Assembly (NCBI GenBank): GCA_964019055.1
Contig: OZ025214.1
Location: 9,238,858 to 9,302,857, forward strand
Length of the DNA: 64,000 bases
Direction of reading: 5' to 3'
DNA from: Anthopleura xanthogrammica
Lineage: Eukaryota > Cnidaria > Anthozoa > Actiniaria > Actiniidae
The notes under the pieces were generated by a model that had not been told where the DNA came from, ran no database searches, and worked only from the letters and a program-made list of their open reading frames with translations. How positions within the stretch are numbered: position 1 is the first letter of the stretch; each line of letters begins with the position of its first letter. Shown here one piece after another: positions 1-27,799 of this stretch. A program made the translations under genes and the position numbers.

Positions 1-698
1 ATGTATGAAACGTATGACAAAAGAATATATAGAGATAAGATAAAACATACAAATACACAATTACAAAAATCAATATAGAATGTAACAATAATCAATATAT
101 GTATTAGATATACAAATAATGATTAAAGTAAAAGACTGGGAAATAAATATCAACACAAAACGTCGTGAACTCGAAGGCCACCATCAAAATTTAGATGATG
201 ACTGTCGAGCCGAAAACGCCCATTGGAAACGCCCCTTTCCCCAGTCATTCACCTGCAAATACGATATAGAATACGAGAATAAGAGAATAAGAATACGAAT
301 ATATATAATATATATACCCCTCACCATAGATAAATAACTGATATAAGTATATGATATAACTAATTAGAAGTAATAGATAAAAAGAAAAAAAAACACCCCA
401 CCAATCAAAAAATATTATAGTAATCAAAATCTATCTATGATAAACAAGATTTACATTGGCAATTGAATTTAAAGCTTTCTACGAAAATCACTCAATTTAG
501 ATGTTCCTTTAAAATTAGGAGGAAGCTTGTTCCATTTATAGTACACTTGACAAAATTTCTCGATTCTGATTGGTCAAGGGGATTACAATTATAGCGTTAA
601 TTGTACTTCGTAGGAGTACCTATTAAGTTGCTATGGAAATACGGCCAAAAGCGGCAAATTTCTTAAGTGAAATTCCAAAAAAATCAGTGTTTTATAGA
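1..698. other. AT-rich non-coding sequence
   Basis: No convincing exon, RNA gene or complete repeat is seen here. The short open frames are low-complexity and lack animal domain signatures. Because an EGF exon on the + strand follows at 1465, this stretch is probably intron or upstream sequence of that gene, but that is inference. Confidence 0.4.
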
Positions 699-1440
699 TT
701 AAAATGCAAACATTTTAAAAAACTCTTCGATACACACATAGGAAGGCCTCAAATTATGATAACTAGACAAATTCAAGACGTAATAAATCATGTTTTGTGG
801 TAGAAAGTCGTTTTTTCTTTCTAGTTTTCGCCAAACAATTTGAGTTGTCTGAATGTTTGAATGTTTGAATGTTCTCGTTTTAATACCTGTTGTCTTCTGT
901 GGTTTTCTCGAAAAAATCAATTCAACACCACATCTACAATCGTACAATATGTAGAAAACAGCTAACAATAGTTTTAAAGCAAATTTCTTTCCGTTTAGCG
1001 GAAGTAATACGGTAGATATGTGCTCCTCAAAAGTCAATTTATTGTCAGTGATCACCCCAAGAATTTTCAGTGAATCCCTAGCTTCTATAGGACAGCCACC
1101 AATATGGAAAACAGGAACAGAAGAGGGGCTGCCCAGGATCATGGTTTGAGTTTTCTCGCCATTAATGGCTAGATGATTAGAAGAAAACCAGGAAGATAAT
1201 TTATTCAGATCTTGATTTATGGTCAATTCCAATGTAGTTACGTTTACATCAGATGCATAAGTTGTCGTATCGTCAGCATAAAGACGCAGGGAAGAGTTTT
1301 GGCAACCAAAGTTTAAATCGTTCATAAATATGTTAAAAAATAAAAGGTCCTAGAAGACTACCTTGAGGTACCCTTAAAGTACAGGAAGCCAGTCAGAAAG
1401 TGCTATGAGATAGTTTGTTGTATTCGTAAGGTTTTGTGAT
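699..1440 (-). mobile_element. Decayed LINE (non-LTR retrotransposon) reverse transcriptase fragment
   Basis: Read on the minus strand, an open frame of about 208 codons contains the polymerase active-site motif YADDTTTYA followed by a typical LINE thumb region (LSSWFSSNHLAINGEKTQ and LKILGVITDNKLTFEEHI). Just upstream, in a shifted frame, the conserved block VPQGSLLGPF is readable near 1345-1375, so at least one frameshift separates the two parts. The 5' half of the RT, the endonuclease and the N-terminal ORF are absent. The motif order fits CR1/jockey-type LINEs; I do not assign a clade. It lies upstream of the EGF exon, probably in an intron, and is a dead 5'-truncated copy. Confidence 0.8.
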
Positions 1441-1464
1441 TGAGTCAATAATTCTTATTTACAG

Positions 1465-1578
1465 AGATAACATCATGTGATTCTACTCCATGCAAGAATG
1501 GAGCAACTTGCACCAGTAATGCAGATCAATTTAACTGCACATGCAAAGCAGGATTTACTGGAAAAATTTGTGAAACAG
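1465..1578 (+). CDS. EGF-like domain exon of a secreted EGF/C-type-lectin protein (partial gene)
   Basis: The exon is flanked by an acceptor (tttacag) and a donor (gtaggaat) and is 114 nt, phase 1 at both ends, which is usual for shuffled EGF exons. It encodes one complete EGF-like repeat with six cysteines, including CDSTPCKNGATC and CTCKAGFTGKIC. There is no calcium-binding DxDEC start. The protein is predicted to be extracellular. Exons encoding a signal peptide and other N-terminal domains must lie left of the window. The next recognised exon is the lectin exon at 5310, which also starts in phase 1, so the two are compatible by phase and are probably one gene. Confidence 0.8.
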
Positions 1579-1626
1579 GTAGGAATATCCTCGGTTACAC
1601 AGTTATTAAAGAACATATAAAATAAA

Positions 1627-1960
1627 TGTTAACGTGAGGACACAAGGCGATTTTTTATGGGAGGTTTCATGCGACGTCATCAAAATTAGAGATCGCACCG
1701 TGTGACCACCCTTGCGACGTAGTGTTCACACGGTGAGGTTCGTAGCTCGCGACATCGCAAAAGTAAAACTCGTTTCTGGTTTGTTTTTTTTGCGACGTCA
1801 CCGGTGACGTCGCTTGCAACGTCGCACGGGTGGCTGTCATTAACTTCGTATGAAAATGTCGCATCGTTTGTCCCTAGTGTTAACGTGAGAACACACAATG
1901 CAATTTTTTCATGCGACGTTGCAAAGACTAGATGGCACCGTGTGACCACCCGTAAGACGA
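1627..1960. repeat. Direct-repeat unit rich in GCGACGT with a 22-bp perfect palindrome
   Basis: Two similar copies of about 80-90 bp (near 1627-1720 and 1880-1957) both start with taacgtgag and both contain caccgtgtgaccaccc, in direct orientation about 253 bp apart. Between them is a perfect palindrome at 1792-1813 centred on CACCGGTG and containing two GACGTC cores. Several further GCGACGT words are scattered around. The layout suggests a mobile repeat or a tandem duplication of a transposon end; I see no coding capacity. Confidence 0.5.
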
Positions 1961-2132
1961 TGCAAAGACTAGATTTTTTTAATGCTGATTTTTAAATTCG
2001 ACATGTTAAATCTAAAGCATGTGTGTACGTATGCGTCATATAATAATAGCATTATTTGTTTCTGAATCATTTCCGTTTATGAATAAAGTACGAAAACTGA
2101 ACTTATAGAGCGTGTTCACACTGCAACTTTAA

Positions 2133-3000
2133 CATTGCCAGAAATGTGTGACATGAGCCTGCTCATCCATGCGCAATGATGCGTTTCCGCTTACAAAATA
2201 GCCGCCGAGTCTTATAGGAAATGTATGGGGAATATAGAGCTTCCTCTATTTACGGCGAATAGGGTTTTATTTCCTCTGAGCTCCACATCGCGACAAACAA
2301 CCCACCCTACAAGCTACTAAATAAGCGTAAAATGATCATTGAATCATGCGACATATTGGTTCCCGGACTACTTGCCTTCGAAAGGCTTCGAAAGCTCTAG
2401 ATTCCATACATCGTCTATAAATCTGGCCACACTTGACCCCAAAATCGTCTTATTTGAGCTCGAAAAAATTTAAAAGTAAAAGAGCTCCACCTCGATATCA
2501 CCAAACGAGTGTTTAATAAATCCAAAACCGCTCAAAATAGACAGCATGCCTTCAGAATGTAGGTTCCCAAGAAGCTTGAAGTTAGGTTAAATTTTAAGCG
2601 ATTCGACGCGTTGTTAGCTTGTAGTTTTCAGTTAAAAATGACAAGAACCCACAGAGAACTGCTCCAAACAGTTTCAAAACCCCCTAAATATCGCCATTTT
2701 GTTTTTACAAGCTCCTATTGACTGCTGAGATACAATAAGGAAGCTTAAAGTAACGATTTACGTTTGAAACTTGTTTCTTGTCCTTCATGGGCTTCCTGTG
2801 GTGAGGCTTATCAACAGAAAAATAATAGTTGTTCTTTTGATTGTCAAGTAACTATTTTTTGGCAAGAATTGTTTTACTATCATCATAGTTGAATATAAAT
2901 ATGTGCTTGGAAACCATGTAGTTATATTTTTCCTCTAGAAAACCACTTCATTTTCATTCATGCGTAACACCGCTGACAATGTCCAATATTTCTGGCAATG
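2133..3000. mobile_element. 868-bp non-autonomous DNA transposon, copy 1
   Basis: The element begins CATTGCCAGAAAT and ends with its inverse, ATTTCTGGCAATG; the inverted match extends to about 22 bp with few mismatches. It is flanked by AA on each side, consistent with a 2-bp target-site duplication. A copy of identical length (868 bp) and near-identical sequence sits at 37090-37957. No open frame of useful length is present, so it would need a transposase in trans. It lies in the intron between the EGF and lectin exons. Confidence 0.85.
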
Positions 3001-3574
3001 AAGATTCCAGTTTCATAATCATATCGATATTTTGACATTTTTATAGATAATTTATTTTAATGCTGAATGAAATATGAAAAAGGAATACATACCACACCAA
3101 ATATTTTATCGGGCTTCTCCAGCTTTTATTATTACCCAATCGCAAAAATGATGAGCTTGGTTTTTTTTATGGATAAGCTTATGTTTTGGTAAGATATTTC
3201 GGCGCTCGATAATAAAGTTAAGAATAAATCTGAAAAAAAAAAAAAAATTTTCAAAGACCAACTTACTAATAAAGAAAATTATTATCTTGCATTAATGAAT
3301 ATGTCTCTTTTTACATGCGAAGTTCAAGTGAATGTAAGCTTAAGCTTATAATATTTGTCGACAATTTTCAGTGTAGTTCCCTTTCCACATGCACGCGTGG
3401 ACAAAACAATTTCTCTAAATCTTCAAATCAAAGAAAATTTATTGGAGAATCGATTTCTGGGATTAAATTTTCCGTTACCATTCTTATTTCGGAGATATGG
3501 AGCTGAAAGTAAGGGTCGGTGTAAAAATTTAGAGGTGCTGTTCCATACCTTCCATAGTATATACATAGGGGGAG
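3001..3574. other. Intronic sequence between two transposons
   Basis: AT-rich sequence with a short A-run near 3232-3246. I searched it for the exon that should encode the start of the C-type lectin fold (usually a WT/GW...CY segment) and did not find a convincing one. Nothing else is recognised. Confidence 0.35.
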
Positions 3575-4985
3575 CCAAGGGCACCAGGACACCTAAAGTG
3601 GTTGGATTTCTATAGTTTTCCCCCGATTATTTGAATCAAATTAACGTTATTTTTGTTTACTTATCTTGTATTTGTGTTCCTTTGCTGCTAAAATCAAGAT
3701 TTACTTCAAAGGTCAAAGGGTTTGAATAACCGATTTGTACTTATTCCAGTAACGGCCGTTCCGTACTTGGCTCTGGTAATAACAGCAGCAACGCGACCAC
3801 GCGATGTTCGTTACGTCAGTAATACTTAACCGCCGGATCGTTAATATAGTTAATCAAATTCGCCTTCAGTACCATTAAAAGTACCGGGGTAGGCAACGAA
3901 CCAACTATCCATTGTCCTCCCGTCTGCTCGCTTAATCCAATTATTTTAAATTGGACTATCCGCAAGACAATCCAAACCGCCAAGTTTTTGTAATTTATTA
4001 ATATTATTAAGTTATGTAATTTGCCTTGACGACTTTCTAACGGCATCAATCAGTCGCGATTCGCCAGTCCCTGCTTCTCTGCAACGAAAACATTAAACCA
4101 CATAAAAACTCAGTGTACTATAGTTCTCAGGGTAGTCGCGATAGGGTTTGGATTGTTCGCCGACGCAAAGGTCAAAGTCAGAATAGCGGTTTGTGATAGT
4201 GATTTCCAGCCCCCCCCCCCCCCCCCCGGGGGGGGGGGGGGGGGACTCCGGGGTAAAGTATCGAGTATGCTCGTCGTATCTCTTAGGGGTAAAAATCAGC
4301 GATTTGGTATCTTTTAGGGTCTTAAATTTGAGGTTTAGCAAATCAGCACTTTCTGATATCTTTTAGGGTGTTGAAAAAGGAGCTAGCCCATCGCATAATA
4401 ACACAATACGTATGCCTTCGTAAACTTAGAATATTACTCAATGTAATTTAAAGTATTTTTTAATAATATTATTTCTGTGGTATCTCTTAGGGGTTAAATT
4501 TTGCCAAGCCACGTCTTTTTGAAAAAACTTCCGGTATCTTTTAGGGGTATTTTTGGAAATTTCCGACGAGCATACCCGACACTTTACCCCCGGAGTCCAC
4601 CCCCCGGGTTTCCAGCCGAGTCTTGCGGATAGTTTCAAATTTCTTTCTTTCAAAATACGTTTTGAATTACGACCGCCCGAGTTCAGGCGAAGGTTAGCGA
4701 AACGGGTTCCCCAGTGGTTCGTTTGCTTACGTTGGTGCTGGATCTGGCATCGGTGTGTAAACAGAGTGCCACCGCACCTGCCAAAATAATTGGATTAAGC
4801 GAGCAGACGGGAGGACAATGGACAGTTGGTTCGTTGCCTACTCCGGTACTTTTAATGGTAATGAAGGTGAATTTGATTAACTATATTAACGATCCGGCGG
4901 TTAAGTATTACTGCGTTCATTTGATTCAAATAATTGGGGGAAAACTATAGAAATCCAACCACTTTAGGTGTCCTGGTGCCCTTGG
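3575..4985. mobile_element. Inverted-repeat DNA element (about 1.4 kb), interrupted by a MITE
   Basis: The left end starts CCAAGGGCACCAGGACACC and the right end is its inverse; the match continues for about 67 bp to ttgaatcaaa (3575-3641 against 4920-4985). A second inverted pair follows: 3806-3952 matches 4780-4915, sharing for example taccgg, aggcaacgaaccaact and gcttaatccaattatttt. The left arm carries about 165 bp absent from the right arm. No intact gene is seen between the arms. A second element (4211-4608) is inserted inside. A target duplication could not be settled because both flanks are G-rich. Confidence 0.7.
4211..4608. mobile_element. 398-bp MITE with C/G-run ends and an 8-bp target duplication
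   Basis: The ends are inverted repeats: a C-run then a G-run followed by gactccggggtaaagt on the left, and actttacccccggagtc followed by C-runs and ggg on the right. The 8-bp flank TTTCCAGC occurs directly before (4203-4210) and directly after (4609-4616), a clear target-site duplication. Internally the motif TATCTCTTAGGGGT and variants recur. An 8-bp duplication would fit hAT- or P-like transposases (family knowledge); there is no coding sequence. A related element lies at 32011-32457. Confidence 0.82.
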
Positions 4986-5309
4986 GGGAACGAAGCCAAT
5001 TTTCAAACGGTTCAAAACCCCTCAAAAACACCATTTCATGCCAACATTTCATCGCAAAAATGTTCCTTAACTACCAAACAACATTTGTAGAGACATTATT
5101 CAAAAGTATATAGTAATTTAAGTCCTCCTGAAAGCATATTTTCAAACCATATGAAATTTGAATAGTTCACTCACTGAAGCTAATGACGTCACAGCTCACT
5201 AACTCTATGCTTGGGCTACCTGTGAGCGAACAAGACAATTATATTCTATATCGCTCAACACAATAATGCCCTAAATCTTACCGCACAAAAAAATGTTTTT
5301 ATTTCAAAG

Positions 5310-5623
5310 GCAGTGAAATGGTCACTTGGAGTGAAGCTGATACGAAATGCAAGACATTGGGAACAAACCTGCCTTCAATTCATTCAGCTGAACAGAACGA
5401 GATAGCGAGGCAACTGCAGGTTAAAGTTACTACATGGATGTGGATTGGACTCCATAAAATACAAGATGGTACGTTTGTTTGGAGTGATGGTACCCCAGTT
5501 GATTATGAAAACTGGGGCCTAGATCAAGCTCGCCTCTCAGATGGTTGTGTGTACATTAATTATGCTGGCAAGTGGTTTACATATCCTTGCTCTTATCATA
5601 ATGGATATGCTTGCGCTTCGTAA
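5310..5623 (+). CDS. C-type lectin domain, terminal exon of the EGF/lectin gene
   Basis: An acceptor (atttcaaag) precedes the exon, which opens in phase 1 with SEMVTWSEADTKC and ends at a TAA after GYACAS. It encodes the main part of a C-type lectin-like domain: the alpha-1/alpha-2 region (W-EA-CK..G..LPSIHS..E), the WIGL core with FVWSDGTPVDYENW, and the closing cysteines (DGCVY and YPCSYHNGYAC). The usual sugar-specificity tripeptide (EPN or QPD) and the WND calcium motif are not evident, so calcium-dependent sugar binding is doubtful. The first strand of the fold (normally a short cysteine-containing exon) is missing here; either a small exon was missed or the gene is damaged. Predicted secreted. 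Confidence 0.82.
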
Positions 5624-5654
5624 TAACAATGACAATTAGTTAATGACCACGCCG

Positions 5655-5694
<40 letters not shown>
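5655..5694. repeat. (GGACGA)n hexanucleotide microsatellite
   Basis: About six and a half tandem copies of GGACGA, just downstream of the lectin stop codon, possibly in its 3' untranslated region. Confidence 0.9.
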
Positions 5695-5695
<1 letters not shown>

Positions 5696-6403
5696 TGAAA
5701 GTGATATCATACGTCGTTGAGAATGCATCTCCTGTACAGACGATCGATCACAAGCTCACACACCTAGACAAGTTAACCAATTGTGTCGCCAATGAATCTG
5801 TAATGCACAATGAAGGCAACCAAGAAAGAAAAAAAAGCATACAACGAACCACTCATCACCTGCATATGCTGACCAAGAGAACAGTAAAAAAATACACTTT
5901 AAATACTTGAATTAGTCGTGTTCCTTAACCTCCGTCAATGGAAAGTAGAGTAGTGAAGATGATGATAGAACGATGCCAAAGGCCAAACATTCTAGTTATA
6001 GATTGAGAGGAGCATTATATAGTACTGATTTCGAGCCTCTAATAATTATAGTATTGTAGTAACTGTTATATTCATCACAAGATATTTTCAGTTTGAGCAA
6101 ATAAGTCTATAAATTTCGTTACAAATTTTGCACAAGAAAAATTAAAGAAAAGTAAAGACAACTGAAGAAAATAGAAGGATAAAAATAAAACTCTCCCCTC
6201 CTCCACTGTATATTCCAGAGCGTAAGCGAGGTTTTCCTTGGCTGGTTGCTGCAGAAACAATCAAATTTAGATAGATTCGAGATCATGATCTATCTTGAAT
6301 TCAAACTTTTTTTTCATATCAAAGTTATTTAAAAAATTATCAAAAAAGATGTGATCGACTTTTCTATCTTCTGGGGTCACTCCTCTGATCTTTCCTTACC
6401 ATT

Positions 6404-6762
6404 CCTTTCCTTTTCTTTTCTTTTTTTTCTTTTTTTTCTTTTTTTTTTTTTCTTTTTTTTTCTTTTCAGTTTTCTTTTCTTTTCTTTTCTTTTCTTTTCT
6501 TTTCTTTTCTTTTCTTTTCTTTTCTTTTCTTTTCTTTTCTTTTCTTTTCTTTTCTTTTCTTTTCTTTTCTTTTCTTTTCTTTTCTTTTCTTTTCTTTTCT
6601 TTTCTTTTCTTTTCTTTTCTTTTCTTTTCTTTTCTTTTCTTTTCTTTTCTTTTCTTTTCTTTTCTTTTCTTTTCTTTTCTTTTCTTTTCTTTTCTTTTCT
6701 TTTCTTTTCTTTTCTTTTCTTTTCTTTTCTTTTCTTTACTTTTCTTTTCTTTTCTTCCCTTG
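6404..6762. repeat. (TTTTC)n pentanucleotide microsatellite
   Basis: An almost perfect pentanucleotide tract of roughly 300 bp (from about 6463) preceded by less regular T/C-rich sequence. Because 5 is not divisible by 3, long artefactual open frames of F/L/S or K/R/E residues arise on both strands; none is a gene. Confidence 0.95.
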
Positions 6763-6791
6763 ATTTGCCTCTTGGAAGATATCCGACAAAG

Positions 6792-6994
6792 CGTTCGACC
6801 GTTTTTTTTTTCTTTTTTTGGTTCGGCATTTTCGCGGGCAGACGCCACCACGACGTTGCACCCCTCCCCTTCTTTTCTTTTTCACTTTTTTTTCTTTCTT
6901 TTCTTTTCCTGTCAGTTCGGGAAGGGGTGCAGCGTCGTGGTGGAATCTGCCCGCAAAAATGTCGAACCAAAAAAAAGAAAAAAACGGTCGAACG
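6792..6994. repeat. Long imperfect palindrome (fold-back)
   Basis: The left half (cgttcgaccg, ggttcggcattttcgcgggc, ccaccacgacg, cacccctccccttc) is matched in reverse complement by the right half (gaaggggtgcagcgtcgtgg, gcccgcaaaaatgtcgaacc, cggtcgaacg). Arms are about 85-90 bp with a short pyrimidine-rich loop. It sits against the pentanucleotide tract and next to the inverted-repeat element at 7009. Confidence 0.75.
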
Positions 6995-7008
6995 TTTTGA
7001 ACATTTGA

Positions 7009-7045
7009 TTAGAATTCGGATTAAGCCAGTTTTAGCGGCGTTTTT

Positions 7046-7080
<35 letters not shown>

Positions 7081-7486
7081 ATCTCCACTCTTAAAGGGGC
7101 ACTTGGATGAAAATCGATGAAAATTGGAAATGCCTTGAAAATAGGTTAAACTTATCTATATGGCCCCAATATTAGCCAAGCAACATATTTTCTCCACAGT
7201 CAAAATTTGCAGATAAAAATTATGTATTTTTTTCAGCATCTAAATTGTGAGTAAATGACGTCATTTACTCAACCCTATTGTTCTTTTAGTTTTTAAACCA
7301 AAATTTCTCAACTGCTAGTGGCTCCCAGGCTAAAATTTTTGCCAAGCTGGTTTTCATAATCGTGATTGAGTCATACTATTCTTAAATACTTGAACTATTC
7401 GGACTTTCAAAATATGGGACGTTTTCATCTGAAGTGCCCCTTTAAGAAATAGAAAAACGCTAAAACTGGCTTAATCCAAATTCTAA
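7009..7486. mobile_element. MITE-like inverted-repeat element, about 480 bp
   Basis: The ends ttagaattcggattaagcc and its near inverse ggcttaatccaaattctaa frame a second inverted pair around aaaggggcact (about 7094 and 7430). A (CT)n tract lies inside the left arm (7050-7080). No coding sequence; target duplication unresolved. Confidence 0.65.
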
Positions 7487-7901
7487 CCAGGCTGGGCGAT
7501 AGAGGTATAACTTCTCAAAGGTCAGGTAAGATTTCTTTACTTTATTTTACATTTTGACGATTTCATTGAGGTTTTTTATTAGATCCCCATACATTTTCTT
7601 ATAATATGACACCACAGAAACCCAGCTTGGGCTACCTGTGGAGTATGTGTCTTAGATTTTGGGCTCCCTGTGGTGAATATTGCGATTTCCGATAACTTAT
7701 CGATTATATCACGAACCTTTACGAAGGTTGAGTGGAGAAAAATAGAAGAGTTGAATTATGGGAATACAAAATGGCGCTTTGAAAATGTCTTGATTTACGT
7801 ACAGTAATTTTATCGTTGACTGAGCAAAGGGACATAAAAGGGCCCTGTTGTTGTTGTCGTTTTATGTGGACAGCAAAACCCGGAAAGGATTTCACCGCTC
7901 A
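7487..7901 (+). other. Upstream region and presumed 5' UTR of the TBC1D gene
   Basis: About 400 bp before the first in-frame ATG. It includes a fragment of a repeat family (accacagaaacccagcttgg near 7611, also seen at 23438-23717 and 49325). An upstream out-of-frame ATG is present at 7864, shortly before the chosen start. No TATA box is convincing. Confidence 0.35.
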
Positions 7902-25897
<17,996 letters not shown>

Positions 25898-25949
25898 TCA
25901 ACGACTTTTCTACTTTGAAATTATGACATTCAACATCAAAAAAAATGAC

Positions 25950-26301
25950 TCCCCTGCTTGGCAGAGGTTTTCTTATTTCTCTCCTCTAACGAACGAGAAT
26001 GAGAGGAAACCTCTGCACGGATCTGCTCGAAGCCGTCCAAAACTCTGGACGAATAAATTAACTCGCAACCGGTTTTAAAGCCGTTAAAACCAGTTTGAAT
26101 TTCCACGCATGTCACGCTATAAAATAGCCGCTGACTATTAAAGAGCCCGGTGATTTTATCCGCTGGCATGTTCTGAGTCTGCGTTGCTACGTTCTGATGA
26201 CGTTGCATTTTTGCGTATGCCCGACAGAATATCGAGCAGATTCGTGCAAAGGTTTCCTCTCCTTGTTAGAGAGAAATAAGAGAACCTCTGCCAAGCAGGG
26301 T
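25950..26301. mobile_element. 352-bp MITE just after the TBC1D stop codon
   Basis: The ends are cccctgcttggcagagg and its inverse, with inner matches ttatttctctc / gagagaaataa and aggaaacctctgcacg / cgtgcaaaggtttcct. The 10-mer aaaaaatgac lies immediately before (25940-25949) and after (26302-26311), consistent with a 9-10-bp target duplication. It is 52 bp after the TAA, so it is probably part of the 3' UTR; a candidate poly(A) signal aataaa lies near 26633. Confidence 0.75.
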
Positions 26302-26910
26302 AAAAAATGACCAAAAGTTGATGATTGAATGTTTCTTGTGGGTCACATGATTTAAAAGAATTTTTTAAATTACAAAAAAGCAATATTTCCTGACTTTTCC
26401 TGCTTTAACATTGATAAATATTAATTATTATTATTATTATTAAGCCTCACATCACCAGATATTACGGTTGTCAGTGGTCTTATCAGTTTTGCATGAGCCT
26501 GGCTTCAAAAATATAAAATGGTTGACTGCGGGTGCAACTGAGATAACAGCTGATATTTCAACGAATTAAACATTTTCTTGATTTTTTTTAACGTTTTGTA
26601 TATCATTATGTAACATTGTAATATACATTGTAAATAAATCAAATTAAGGGAATATGTTGTGAGACAGTTTGCATATAATAGGCTGTTTCCAGTCTTACCA
26701 AACAGCATGCAAGCCCCGTGTTGCTCGACTAAACACCATTATTATAAATTTTACTCACTATCTCGCTTCTTATTGGCCAAGAGCCCTCAGCCAATCCCTG
26801 ATATCGTGTGAACTCGACATGATAAATGTATGATCCGTAATTATGCAAATGGAAATACGTTTGCTATTTTTTTCGAAAGCAGAATTAAATTTCTATTCTT
26901 AGTTTACAAA

Positions 26911-27076
26911 ATGTATAATAAAACAATTATTGAATTCAGTTTTAGCATGATATCGTAAATATCAAGACCTCGGCCGTTTTATCCGCCACAGCCTACGGCT
27001 TCGGCAGATAACACGGCCTTGGTCTTGATAATTTACGATATGCTCAACCCCATCCAATAATTGTTTAGTATAAGGT
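26911..27076. repeat. Fold-back element
   Basis: Near-perfect long hairpin: aaacaattattgaat ... gatatcgtaaatatcaagac, cggccg in the left arm and the inverse gtcttgataatttacgatat ... caataattgttt in the right. Arms about 70 bp. Confidence 0.7.
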
Positions 27077-27639
27077 GGGCGTTTATTACCCACTTACGAG
27101 GCTGTCCCTTGATACGCGTGTACCCATCCTTGCTTTCCCACCCCCTTTGTGGTAAATCACTGCATATGTTACAGCCAAAACCGTTGTATCGCGCGGAATG
27201 ATTTAAAATTCTTCACTCGGATTGGGTTTTTCCTAGCCGTCAATCATTATGCAAATTAGAGGTTGAACAAGCTTGCTCGATTGCTTGCACAGATTCCGCC
27301 ATTAAAGAGTGTTTCAAATTCAAACTTTTCTAGATAATCTAAGACGAATCGACGGTATTTCAAGAAAAAATATCTTCGTAAGATCGAGCCCATGAATATT
27401 CTTAGGAAATAAGCATTATATTCCTGCATGAGGCTGAAAAACCTTGATGAAAACTCCAACATCGAAACATCAAGAACGTGTGTCTCTTGACCATACATAG
27501 AACTTGTGCTAAACGGTGGAAATCAGATTGTAAATATATTAATTGAAATAACTCCACAATAATGATATTTAACCTTCTGTTTTATTACTAATCTTCTCAA
27601 AGCCCTAGAATCTCCATAAATAGATATATATATTTTGGC

Positions 27640-27790
27640 ACGTGCCCCCCCCCCCCCCCCCTCCCAAATTTTTTTGAAATTAATGTTTGAATATTTAAAA
27701 AACGTTTGGTTTCTGTTTTTTGGTTTGCTTTTTTATACTGGATGCCTGGGTGCCCCCCCCCCCCCCCCCCCCTTCAAATTCAAGTTCCTC
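27640..27790. repeat. Two poly(C)-bearing repeat segments
   Basis: Two runs of about 18-20 C (27646-27662 and 27755-27772) each follow a gtgc and precede a similar aaatt word, then ctcgctacgcccctg. Intergenic repeat debris. Confidence 0.55.
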
Positions 27791-27799
27791 GCTACGCCC

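Noticed and set aside
6351..7094. Long open frames on both strands (up to 247 codons)
   Set aside because: They are translations of a (TTTTC)n microsatellite and its flanks; the 5-bp period keeps all frames open.
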